Assembly (NCBI GenBank): GCA_028690445.1
Contig: JAQVBE010000018.1
Coordinates: 1 to 64,000, forward strand
Reading direction: 5' to 3'
DNA: 64,000 bases
From: Aliarcobacter sp.
Lineage (GTDB): Bacteria > Campylobacterota > Campylobacteria > Campylobacterales > Arcobacteraceae
The notes under the pieces were generated by a model, which worked only from the letters and a program-made list of their open reading frames with translations, was not told where the DNA came from and did not search any database. Position 1 is the stretch's first letter; every line of letters starts with the position of its first letter. Positions 55,957 to 64,000 of the stretch are shown piece by piece. Position numbers and translations under genes: made by a program.

Positions 55957-56199
55957 ATGGCAATAGAAGTTCAATTAATAGATATCTACTCAAAGCCTTC
56001 AGATTTTAAAGTCTGCAAGGCTTGTAAGAGATTAAATTGGTATGAAAACGAAACCTGCATCAATACAGATTGCACTAGTAATTTGTTTGATGATAGTGAG
56101 GGTGAAGTTGAAGAAGCTTTTTCAAATGAATGGCTTTATTGGCAAGATGAAGAGGGTTACTCCGAAAAAGAAGCTGATAGAGTTTTTTTAGAGGTGTAA
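55957..56199 (+). CDS. Small zinc-ribbon-like protein
   Basis: An 80-residue protein with C-x2-C (CKAC, residues 20-23) and C-x4-C (CINTDC, residues 34-39) spaced as in a zinc ribbon, followed by a very acidic C-terminus (DDSEGEVEEAF, YWQDEEGYSEKEADR). May be a transcription- or replication-associated adaptor. RBS TAGGAG; it overlaps nothing and precedes the next gene by one base. Confidence 0.55.
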   Translation: MAIEVQLIDIYSKPSDFKVCKACKRLNWYENETCINTDCTSNLFDDSEGEVEEAFSNEWLYWQDEEGYSEKEADRVFLEV

Positions 56200-56200
56200 G

Positions 56201-56395
56201 ATGAACATAGAAAGAGAAAATCAAAAGTACAAAGAGTGTGGTTCATTTAATGTCGCACTCGATTATGTTTCATTTGAAGATGGAACATATGAGTGGCAAG
56301 TAAGCATAGAGTGGACGGATGGTGCACCAAGTACGGATAAGGATTTTAAAACATACGATGAGGCTTTAGCGGAATATAACCGTTGGGGCTTTTGA
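56201..56395 (+). CDS. Small protein of unknown function
   Basis: A 64-residue soluble acidic protein (NVALDYVSFEDGTYEWQVSI) that reads as a compact beta-rich domain. AGAGGTGT upstream of the ATG. Not recognised. Confidence 0.5.
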   Translation: MNIERENQKYKECGSFNVALDYVSFEDGTYEWQVSIEWTDGAPSTDKDFKTYDEALAEYNRWGF

Positions 56396-56406
56396 AAGGA
56401 TTTGTT

Positions 56407-56715
56407 TTGAAAAAGGTCATAAATTTGAATGGTGATAGCAGATTTACTAGCCCTCCTAGTTATTCAGGATGGTTAGGAAGCTGTTGGTTTGAAGAGGGAA
56501 AAACAGAGGATAGATTGAGATACATTGAACAGATTAAGAGTGAAAAAATCTCAAAAATCAAATCAAATAATCTAGTACTTGAATCAGTGAGCGGTAACTT
56601 GATTAAATTTAGCAAAGTTGATGGGAATACATACACTTTTTATTCATTTACATTTGCTGGACAAAGAGAGTTGCAAGAGATTTTAAAAAGAACAAATAGT
56701 AGGAGAAAAGTATGA
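56407..56715 (+). CDS. Small protein of unknown function
   Basis: About 102 residues with the odd segment RFTSPPSYSGWLGSCWFEEG, then a beta-rich end (LIKFSKVDGNTYTFYSFTF). TTG 56407 with AAAGGA six bases before it is preferred over the longer frame. It overlaps the next small gene by 4 nt. Confidence 0.5.
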   Translation: MKKVINLNGDSRFTSPPSYSGWLGSCWFEEGKTEDRLRYIEQIKSEKISKIKSNNLVLESVSGNLIKFSKVDGNTYTFYSFTFAGQRELQEILKRTNSRRKV

Positions 56716-56876
56716 AACATTTAGCAATAAAGTTTTGGCTTATTTATATTTTAGGATTTGCGGTAATTAGTGCATCAGCACTTATGGCACATGAAACATT
56801 AGGTAAAAATTTTTCCAATTCTGGTTCAATTTTTACAAGAAGTTTTACAAATTTACTAGTTGCAAAGGAGTTTTAA
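56712..56876 (+). CDS. Small membrane protein
   Basis: A 54-residue protein with a single membrane helix or uncleaved signal (FWLIYILGFAVISASALMA) and a short Ser/Thr/Asn tail. ATG 56712 with AGGAG before it; its stop overlaps the ATG of the next gene (TAATG). Unknown role. Confidence 0.5.
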   Translation: MKHLAIKFWLIYILGFAVISASALMAHETLGKNFSNSGSIFTRSFTNLLVAKEF

Positions 56877-57253
56877 TGGAAGCAACGAAAGCTTATCTCA
56901 ATCAAGAGTATAAAAAAGGTTTCAAAGACTGGACATTACCCTATTTGCAACATATGCATATTAAAAATCATCCTGTTTCAAAAAAAATTACTGATGCAAT
57001 GAACAAGCGTTATTTAGAGCTTTGTGCCATTACATTGGAACAAGACGGTGCTGTTCAATTTGTTTATAACGGGTTGTTTTATGATCTGTTTGAATCATCT
57101 TGTGAAGATGGTTGGGTTGCTAATGTCTATCCAAACGACAAAGATAAAATCTTTGATGAAGATAATCAACTAATAGATGATGAGCAAGTTGACGGTGGCT
57201 TATGTACGGGTAGTGCAAAAGATGCTGTTTATTTTATGATAGGAGAGGTTTGA
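56876..57253 (+). CDS. Unknown soluble protein
   Basis: A 125-residue acidic protein (NQEYKKGFKDWTLPYLQHM near the start; DEDNQLIDDEQVDGGLC later). RBS AAAGGAG overlapping the previous gene. No family recognised. Confidence 0.5.
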   Translation: MEATKAYLNQEYKKGFKDWTLPYLQHMHIKNHPVSKKITDAMNKRYLELCAITLEQDGAVQFVYNGLFYDLFESSCEDGWVANVYPNDKDKIFDEDNQLIDDEQVDGGLCTGSAKDAVYFMIGEV

Positions 57254-57444
57254 TGTTAAGCGATATAGAAATAGATAGTGAAACACTTGAAATTAGCGGT
57301 TTTGATGTAAGAATTTACAATAGTGAAGTTAAAAATGCATTTCAAAAGATTTTGCATTGCATTGAAACTGATGGCGATATTTTGAGTGATGGAGAAGTCA
57401 TAGATATGATTCATTCATATCTTCAAGCTATTCATGTTGAATAA
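57253..57444 (+). CDS. Small acidic protein of unknown function
   Basis: A 63-residue protein (LSDIEIDSETLEISGFDVRI) starting at the ATG that overlaps the previous stop (TGATG), with GGAGAGG upstream. Not recognised. Confidence 0.5.
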   Translation: MLSDIEIDSETLEISGFDVRIYNSEVKNAFQKILHCIETDGDILSDGEVIDMIHSYLQAIHVE

Positions 57445-57545
57445 TTAAATGTTGCCTACAGGCACGAATTTATTTTGTGCCGGTGTAGGGACAAAATAGT
57501 TCTGTCTTGTAGGTTTGATTGAAAAATTTTAGTCAAAGGACTTAC
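57445..57545 (+). promoter_or_regulatory. Structured leader of the SNF2-type helicase gene
   Basis: Hairpin CCTACA-GGCAC (57455-57465) with GTGCC-GG-TGTAGG (57477-57489), 11 bp with a 2-nt bulge. CCTACAGG (57455-57462) can instead pair with CTTGTAGG (57506-57513). The ATG is 33 nt after the second partner and preceded by AAAGGA. Confidence 0.6.
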
Positions 57546-58368
57546 ATGTACATTGAAAAATTAGAGAGTTTAATTTCGCAGAATAAAGATATATTCTATA
57601 AAGAGCTAAAAGAGGTTATCAAACCCTCTTTTGATGGTTTGGATAATCCTTCAAAATATACAAATATTGTTGAGAATTTTGTTACTAAGTCTAATCGGAA
57701 GCCATTCGCTAGACAAGCAAGATTAATTTCTGCTGCTAGTGAATATATTAGCAAGAAGAACAATAAATCATTATTGATTTCTTCTGAAATGGGTACTGGT
57801 AAAACTCAGTTGGCAATAAATATTTCTCAATTAAAGAAATTTACAGTCAATATGGTTTTATGCCCTCCACATTTAGTGGATAAGTGGGCTGATGAAATAT
57901 ATTCAGTTTACACTGAGTATGAGCATAAAAAAATCAAAATAATAAAAGTCAATAGATGGGAAGATTTAATCCCTTACACAAAAAGAGATATGAGAAAAGA
58001 TGGTATTAAATACTATTTCATTATCTCAAGAGAAACAGCAAAACTTGGCTATCCAAAACAGCCTGCTATAAAAATTTCATTCAAGCAAATTATTAAAGAA
58101 AAAATGCTTGATGGTGAGTCTTTAATGGTTAAACAACTTGTTAAAGTTGCTCGTTGTCCTGATTGTTATAGTGTTTTGGAAGAGGGGAATAGTGAGTTTA
58201 TAGATACTTCTACTATCCCTTACAAATGTGAATGTGGAGCTGTTTTAAGAAGTGTAGATAGAACTGTAAGTCCAAAAATGCAAACTAGAGTTAGTATTGC
58301 TGAATATATAAAAAGAACCTGGACAAAAGGTGCTATTGATCTATTGATAGTCGATGAGATTCATGAGT
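57546..58368 (+). CDS. SNF2-type helicase, exon 1 (before intron 2)
   Basis: First 274 codons plus one base of a split helicase. Contains the Walker A region SSEMGTGKTQLAIN, the conserved PPHLVDKWADEI (motif Ia), a zinc-ribbon insertion (CPDC and CECG), and motif II VDEIHE at the very end. ATG 57546 follows AAAGGA; the longer frame begins with a TTG lacking one. Without splicing, translation ends 11 nt into the intron (ECATC and stop). The predicted joined protein is 917 residues. Confidence 0.82.
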
Positions 58369-61078
58369 GTGCGACCTGTTGAATAGTGAAAAGCTATTCT
58401 ATAATTGAATTTTAATAGTTCAATTATAAACTATTTGTTTGAAAAGTGGAATGATAGGGTAACGCCTTGAAACGCTTTCTCTGATACTACGGATAGCAAA
58501 TTTTACCACTAAGTTTAATTTGTTATAAGCCCGTTGAAGTCGGCTAAGAGGATACCCTAATTCATACTTTTGTATGAAAGGAAATGCGAACCAGAGGTGG
58601 TCGAGTATCTGATAGGTCGGGAGTCTATAAAATATCTATGGTGAGAATGTGTTTACACTGACGAACCTCCGAATGTACGAGTCTATAGAATTAAAATATA
58701 GAAATGTATTTACTACACTGTAGTGCAAATGTGGTTGAGTAAGATTATTCGTTATGAAAAGCCATACATTGTTAAAGGCAATGTCAAATTTGCAGGCTCA
58801 TAGGATGGCACCTAAGGATATATGTAAAGATAAAACAAATGGAACAGGGAAAACTTGAAAAGTGGAGCTTTAGTGAGCTATGAAACTTTGGAATATATAA
58901 ATTCTCAAGATATTAAAATTCCTTAATTCAAGTGAAAGCGGAGCGACGACTGTAGATGTTTCTTGTAATTAGAAACGGAGGAAAGTGCTCTAGTCAAAAA
59001 CGAAAATATTAATAAAGCTAATTATAAATCAAGGATTCGAGTAAGATTAAGAGAGGACAAACCACTACAAGGAGTCCGACTTTGAGTAAATCTAACAATC
59101 TGAAAAGACAGAAAATTCGTAACAATGAATATTACGACTTCCAAGTGATTCAAGATGAGTTATATAGCCTAAGCAAGAAAGGAAAAATATTTAAAAAACT
59201 AATGGAATATATCATTAGTGACAAAAATATCTTACTTGCATATAGGAACATCAAGAAAAACAAAGGGAGTATGACTAAAGGCGTGGATGGTAAAAACATT
59301 GAAAATATAGCAATGTTAGAGCCTGAAACACTCATAAAAGTAATTCGTGATAAATTCAGAAATTATCAACCTCAAAAGGTAAGAAGAGTTGAAATACCAA
59401 AACCAAATGGTAAATTAAGACCTTTAGGGATACCAACAATCACTGACAGGATGGTACAGCAATGTATTTTGCAAGTATTAGAACCAATTTGTGAAGCTAA
59501 GTTTTATAAACATAGTTATGGATTCCGACCACTAAGAGGAACAAGCCATGCGATTTCAAGAGCTTATCATTTAGCCCAAAAGAACAATCTACATTATGTA
59601 GTGGATGTTGATATAAAAGGATTCTTTGACAATATAAATCATGGGAAGCTTATTAAACAACTATGGACTTTAGGGATTAGAGATAAAGCACTAATTGCAA
59701 TAATTTCAAAAATGTTAAAAGCAGAAATTGAGAATCTTGGTAAGCCTTCAAAAGGCACACCACAAGGAGGTATTTTATCTCCACTTTTAGCAAATGTTGT
59801 ATTGAATGAATTAGACCATTGGATATCTAGTCAATGGGAAAATATCCCTACTAAAAAGCAATATGCTTTAACTAGAGGATATGAATCTGCAAAAATTCGT
59901 TCACTCAAAGATACTACAAAACTAAAAGAAATCTATATCGTTAGATATGCAGATGATTTTAAACTCTTTTGCCGAAATCATCAAGATGCAGTCAAAATAT
60001 TTGAAGCCACAAAAAGTTGGTTGAAGAACAGACTAAGTCTTGAAGTAAGTGAAGAAAAATCAAAAATTGTAAATCTAAAGAAAAACTATTCCAACTTTCT
60101 AGGTATCAAATTTAAGGTATATAAAAAAGGCAAAATAGGAAAAGAAAGTATAGATAAGTGGGTTATCAAATCTCATATTTGCAATAAAGCGATAGAAAAT
60201 ACAAGAATAAAGATTAAAGAGCACATCAAAAATATACAAAGTCCAGAAAACAATCTGATAAAAAGGGCTATAGGGCTATACAATTCATTTGTATTGGGAA
60301 CACATAATTATTTTAATTGTGCTACCCATTGTAATATCGATATGCAAAAACTTTCTAATCAAATTCGACATAGAATTAAACATAGATTACGAGCTAGAAA
60401 AAGGAAAAAGTCAGATGAAATTCCAAAATATATCAATAAGATATATGGGAAAAGCCGAGAATTGAGGTTTGTAAAAGGGTATCCAATTATACCAATAGGG
60501 TATGTTCAGCACAAACAAGTTAGTAATTTTAGTCAACTATCACCATTTATACCGAAAGATAGAGAAGAAATCCACGATAACCAACAAGTTGCCGATGGAA
60601 GAATAATCAGGTATATGATAGAAAATCCTATTTTAGGACAATCTTCAGAATACAATGATAATAGAATCTCTTTATTTATGGGGCAAATTGGAAAATGTTA
60701 TGTTACTAAAGTAGGGCTTGAAGTTGAAAATATGGAATGTCATCATATTAAACCAAAGTCTAAAGGTGGCAATGATAAATATAACAATCTTGTACTTGTT
60801 ACGAAGGTCGTACATAAATTAATACACGCCACTAAGACTGATACTATCGCTAAATATTTGGCTGAAATCACACCTAGCAAAGAGTCAATAGATAAACTAA
60901 ATAAACTTAGATTATCAATTGGAAATACGGAAATCTGTGTTTAAGATTTTAAGATTTATAAATAATTAAGCATAAAACATTTTTGTTTTGATGGAACGCC
61001 GTGTGCGATGAAAGTCGCATGCACGGTGTGAAGCGGGGGAAAAGTGGTCGATAACGTCAAACACTTACCTATCGCTAT
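58369..61078 (+). mobile_element. Group II intron 2 inside the helicase gene
   Basis: A 2710-nt intron. 5' end GTGCGACCTG right after exon 1 (58369). A canonical 34-nt domain V (60996-61029: ACGCCGTG... with the GAAA loop and CACGGTGT). A domain VI stem AAGTG/CACTT with a downstream branch-site-like ACCTATCGCTAT ends at 61078. Cutting at these points joins T and AT to make one Tyr codon and leaves a single open frame, independent support for both ends. It carries an intact RT-HNH gene in domain IV. Confidence 0.9.
59082..60944 (+). CDS. ltrA: Group II intron reverse transcriptase/maturase with HNH nuclease
   Basis: A 620-residue intron protein: RT motifs RPLGIPTITDRMVQQC, YGFRPLRGTSHA, GTPQGGILSPLLANVVL and the catalytic YIVRYADDF, maturase domain X, and a C-terminal HNH endonuclease (ECHHIKPKSKGGNDKYNNLVLV...HKLIHATK). 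All are intact, so active retrohoming is possible. TTG 59082 follows AAGGAG. It is only distantly related to the intron 1 protein, which has no nuclease. Confidence 0.95.
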   Translation: MSKSNNLKRQKIRNNEYYDFQVIQDELYSLSKKGKIFKKLMEYIISDKNILLAYRNIKKNKGSMTKGVDGKNIENIAMLEPETLIKVIRDKFRNYQPQKVRRVEIPKPNGKLRPLGIPTITDRMVQQCILQVLEPICEAKFYKHSYGFRPLRGTSHAISRAYHLAQKNNLHYVVDVDIKGFFDNINHGKLIKQLWTLGIRDKALIAIISKMLKAEIENLGKPSKGTPQGGILSPLLANVVLNELDHWISSQWENIPTKKQYALTRGYESAKIRSLKDTTKLKEIYIVRYADDFKLFCRNHQDAVKIFEATKSWLKNRLSLEVSEEKSKIVNLKKNYSNFLGIKFKVYKKGKIGKESIDKWVIKSHICNKAIENTRIKIKEHIKNIQSPENNLIKRAIGLYNSFVLGTHNYFNCATHCNIDMQKLSNQIRHRIKHRLRARKRKKSDEIPKYINKIYGKSRELRFVKGYPIIPIGYVQHKQVSNFSQLSPFIPKDREEIHDNQQVADGRIIRYMIENPILGQSSEYNDNRISLFMGQIGKCYVTKVGLEVENMECHHIKPKSKGGNDKYNNLVLVTKVVHKLIHATKTDTIAKYLAEITPSKESIDKLNKLRLSIGNTEICV

Positions 61079-63009
61079 ATAAAGGGGGTAATACCGGTCA
61101 AGGAAATGCTTTAGCACAACTTGCGTCAATGAGTAAAAAAATCGTTGGACTTACTGGTACTCTCTTAAATGGATATGCTTCAAGTTTATTCTATATCTTG
61201 TATAGATTAAATCCTAATTTGATGAAAAAAAGATTAGGTTATGACTACAATCAGGTTAAATTGTTTGTAGAAACATACGGAGCACATGAACAAATAGTAG
61301 AAGCTAAAGAGGTTACACACGAGGGTGTAGTAACAAAAATGGGTAAACAGATTTCATTAAAGGAAAAACCTAAAATCTCTCCTTATCTATTGTCGGTTCT
61401 ATTGGATATGACAATATTTCTTAGACTTGATGAAATTAAGATGGATGGTGGTTTAGGTTTACCTGATTATGATGAGAGTATAGAATTAGTTGAAATGGAT
61501 GAAAATCTAAGAAAGCCATATATGGCGTATCTTGGAGAGATTTCATCAAGAATTAGAAAAGACAAAAGGTTTTTAGGGAACTTAGCAACAGATGCTATTG
61601 CAGTACCTGATATGCCTTTTCAAATCCACTCTGCACAAAATGAGATATTATATGAGCCTGAATTTACAAGAGAAGATTATGGCTACACTAACAAAGAGAA
61701 GAGACTTCTTGAGATTGTCAAATCAGAGTTAAAAAATGGTAGAAGATGCCTTGTGTATGTTCACTTCTCAAATAAAGGGGTAGGGGATGATATAACAAAT
61801 ATGTTAACTAAAGAGCTTCCTCAATATTCCACAAAATTTCTTTCACCTACTATTGCAGCAAAGAAAAGACAAGCATGGATTGAAAAAAATCCTAGCGATG
61901 TTTTGGTGTGTAATCCAGAACTTGTAAAAACAGGTCTTGATTTGTTGCAGTTTCCCACAATTATATTTTACGAGACTACTTATAATGTGTTTACACTCAA
62001 ACAAGCAAGTCGTAGAAGTTGGAGAATAGGGCAAAGAGATGATGTTAAAGTAATGTTTATGGCCTATGAAAATACTCCTCAGCATAAAGCTTTGGAACTT
62101 ATTGGTGCAAAAGTGGCTGCTGCAAATTCACTTGAGGGTAGATTATCAGGTGATGATGATTTATCAAGTATGGCTGATGAGGATGACAATATACAGTTAG
62201 CTCTCGCAAAAGCTATTTTAAAAGGTGAATCGGCATCTAAAGATATACAGATGAACTCTATTAAGAACTTCGGTAATGATAGAGATTGGGATAATTTTGA
62301 ACTTTGGTACAAAGAACAGATGGAGCTTTATAAAGAGCTTCCAAAATCTATTAGTGAACCAAAAATCGTTGATGACTTATTCAAAAATTTTGAATCGGTT
62401 AAAACAGTAGCATTTAGCAAAGATGATAGAGATTGGCAGATGTATAAAAATATGGCTAAAGAGCTTTTGGAGATTTATCACAATGGCAATTTGTATGGAA
62501 AACAAAACAAGTACACTGATGATAAAGGAAAAGAGCAAACATCGTGGTCATATGCTGGAGGAAGTCATTGTTTTGAAAGATGCGATGAATATAACAACGG
62601 TTTAGTAGATGGTCTTTCTTATAGTATTAATAGAGCAAGTAGTAATTACTGCATTGTAAATGGTATTGAGATATATAGGGTTAAAATAAGAAAAGCTCCT
62701 TTTGAGCCTGTTCCTAATTCAAAAATCTTAATGCCAATTTTAAAATTTGAAGGGTTTATAGATGAAAGTAAAGAGGATATTGAAGCTCTAGCAAACTTGA
62801 TAAAAGAGTTTGTTAATTCTCGTAAATCAGAAAAAGCTGTTGTTGCTGATTCATTATTTGATTTTGATGAAGAGCTTACTTCAAATACTTTTTTCTATTA
62901 TTCAGGCAAAGGTAAAAACAAGAAAAAAGTTGAAGTTAATTCAGCAAAACTTGTAGGCTATGTTCCTCCTGAAGATTTAAAAGGTGGGATACAACTAAGT
63001 CTTTTTTAG
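61079..63009 (+). CDS. SNF2-type helicase, exon 2 (after intron 2)
   Basis: Continues in frame from the split Tyr codon: YKGGNTGQGNALAQLAS, then motif III GLTGTLLNG, SHFSNKG-like motif region (YVHFSNKGVGDD), LVKTGLDL (motif V) and QASRRSWRIGQRDDV (motif VI), all SF2/SNF2 features. The rest (to residue 917) is an unassigned charged region ending with QLSLF. A start at 61129 could make the second half alone, but it lacks motifs I and II. Probably a DNA translocase in plasmid replication or recombination. Confidence 0.85.
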
Positions 63010-63116
63010 AAAATTGTTTTAAATAATCGGCAAAGATAGCCACATTAAGAGATTAATAGTGGCTATATGCCCGTTTTCTCTTTTGTGGTTATCAATAAAT
63101 TACATGGAGAAAATAG
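63010..63116 (+). promoter_or_regulatory. Structured leader of the last gene
   Basis: GATAGCCACA (63035-63044) can pair with TGTGGTTATC (63084-63093; 10 bp with one G-U) or, through ATAGCCAC, with GTGGCTAT (63059-63066; 8 perfect bp). The ATG is 24 nt after the second partner and follows GGAGAAAA. Confidence 0.6.
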
Positions 63117-64000
63117 ATGTCGCAATATAAATTAAGTGATAAAGTCTTAATAGACGGAAAATGGTGGAAAGTAGTTGAGAATTGGAAACACAAAGATACT
63201 TTTTGTGTGGAAAATCCTTCAAGAAGTTATGATGTAAGACCTCTTAGCGAGATAGAGCACTTAATTGAAGCTCATGAAAAATATGTGCCTAAAATTAGAT
63301 ACAACGGTGCGGTTGCTGATATGGAATCTTATATCAAAGATGGTGGAACACTAGTTTATTTAGAGTGTGTAGGGCAAGAGTACATGGTGAAATCAATCAC
63401 TTCGGTACTTATGCAAGGTCGTGTTAGAATGAATGATCATGCAGTTGATGCTTCATTTGGCTTTTTTGATATTAATAAAGCTGGCAATAAAAGAAAAATG
63501 GTTTCTCTTGATGATGGAGTAGCACATGCTATTTTATATCATTCACCTTCTATCAGTGATGTTGGTTTCAATATACTTATTGGAAGGAGTAAAGAGGAGT
63601 TATTGCTTTCATTTGCAAGTTGGCTTGAAAAAAGTCAACCGCTACCTTATCCTAAGCATCTTACTCACAAAATATATGAAAAATTACAAGATAGGTCAAA
63701 AATAATCGCACTTCAAACATTTAATATTGAAGCTGTAAAAATAGACCTTACTATTTTAGAAGATGAATACAACGATATTCAAGAGATGATTTTAGAAGTT
63801 TGTAAAGAAAATTCTCTAATCAGTCCTGATGCAGTTCCTCTAAAGCCAAAAGCACCATTGCCTAAATCTCCGTATTTAACGGAAGCTCAAGTCAAAAGAA
63901 TCTTTGACACACTAGATAAGATGCCTAAGACTTATGAGCTTGATGGTGTAGATATAAAACCTGTTGGTTTAAAACTATTTGGACCGAACTTCAATTTATA
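63117..64000 (+). CDS. Unknown protein, continues past window
   Basis: At least 294 residues with no stop before the window ends, so the true length is not known. It starts MSQYKLSDKVLIDGKWWKVV behind GGAGAAAA. The N-terminal part is beta-rich with DRSK/HDT-like segments, and a Pro-rich linker (SPDAVPLKPKAPLPKSPY) precedes the last visible part. I do not recognise a family. It is part of the replication module and probably co-transcribed with the helicase. Confidence 0.6.
   Translation, partial: MSQYKLSDKVLIDGKWWKVVENWKHKDTFCVENPSRSYDVRPLSEIEHLIEAHEKYVPKIRYNGAVADMESYIKDGGTLVYLECVGQEYMVKSITSVLMQGRVRMNDHAVDASFGFFDINKAGNKRKMVSLDDGVAHAILYHSPSISDVGFNILIGRSKEELLLSFASWLEKSQPLPYPKHLTHKIYEKLQDRSKIIALQTFNIEAVKIDLTILEDEYNDIQEMILEVCKENSLISPDAVPLKPKAPLPKSPYLTEAQVKRIFDTLDKMPKTYELDGVDIKPVGLKLFGPNFNL

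Noticed and set aside
61129..63009. Independent gene starting at 61129
   Set aside because: It lacks helicase motifs I and II and joins in frame with exon 1 after intron removal, so it is the second exon.
1..64000. tRNA or rRNA genes
   Set aside because: No cloverleaf or conserved rRNA segment was seen while reading the gaps; this was by eye, not by a scan.

Overview
This AT-rich, almost entirely plus-strand window looks like accessory DNA of a Campylobacterota bacterium, most likely an Arcobacter-like one. The reasons are the low G+C, the DnaG type, Pgl/PseA-type sugar genes, a lone G9 tract in a glycan gene and frequent TTG starts. It is probably a large plasmid or an integrated plasmid: it carries an iteron-like repeat field, its own primases, sliding clamp, RecT/exonuclease pair and SSB-tailed protein, a type IV CRISPR-Cas locus and two group II introns. 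The species call is inference from protein character, not from a search.

Layout. 1-2080: a group II intron on the minus strand, cut by the window edge inside domain V. 2240-10708: a periplasmic copper/silver detoxification island (small secreted proteins, multicopper oxidase, CopB, Met-rich protein, CopZ, CopA ATPase, TolC-like channel) whose transcription units share a repeated promoter-proximal motif. It ends in a cusB gene cut to its N-terminus. 10712-11519: direct repeats with helical spacing plus an AT-rich stretch, a candidate origin. 11520-14281: a frameshifted small gene, an internally deleted AlbA_2-type gene, and dnaG, which carries two copies of the same repeat inside its coding sequence.

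14494-40524: one long collinear surface-glycan operon. An EPS-type regulator leads into UDP-glucuronate/galacturonate genes, a UDP-HexNAcA to 2,3-diamino-uronate set (dehydrogenase, WbpB, WbpD, WbpE), flippase, a polymerase broken by one stop codon, HisH/HisF/amidotransferase (acetamidino group), glycosyltransferases, a second WbpB/D/E-like set, and a bacillosamine-type set (PglC, PglD, PglE, PglF) with a MaoC hydratase. A DRT1-type reverse transcriptase-nitrilase defence gene sits inside this operon between wbpE and wzx. 40530-43717: a DEAH helicase with five C-terminal repeats and a small membrane protein.

43721-49028: a type IV-A-like CRISPR-Cas locus (csf5/cas6, then csf2-csf1-csf3 on the minus strand, then dinG/csf4 divergently), with no CRISPR array in the window. 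49406-64000: a plasmid replication/recombination module: SSB-tailed protein, PD-(D/E)XK nuclease, RecT, Toprim primase-like protein, DnaN, several small unknown proteins, and a SNF2-type helicase interrupted exactly after its DEIH box by a second group II intron whose predicted removal restores one 917-residue frame. Several intergenic leaders in this module share an arrangement in which one strand can pair with either of two downstream strands, which I regard as the least explained pattern here.
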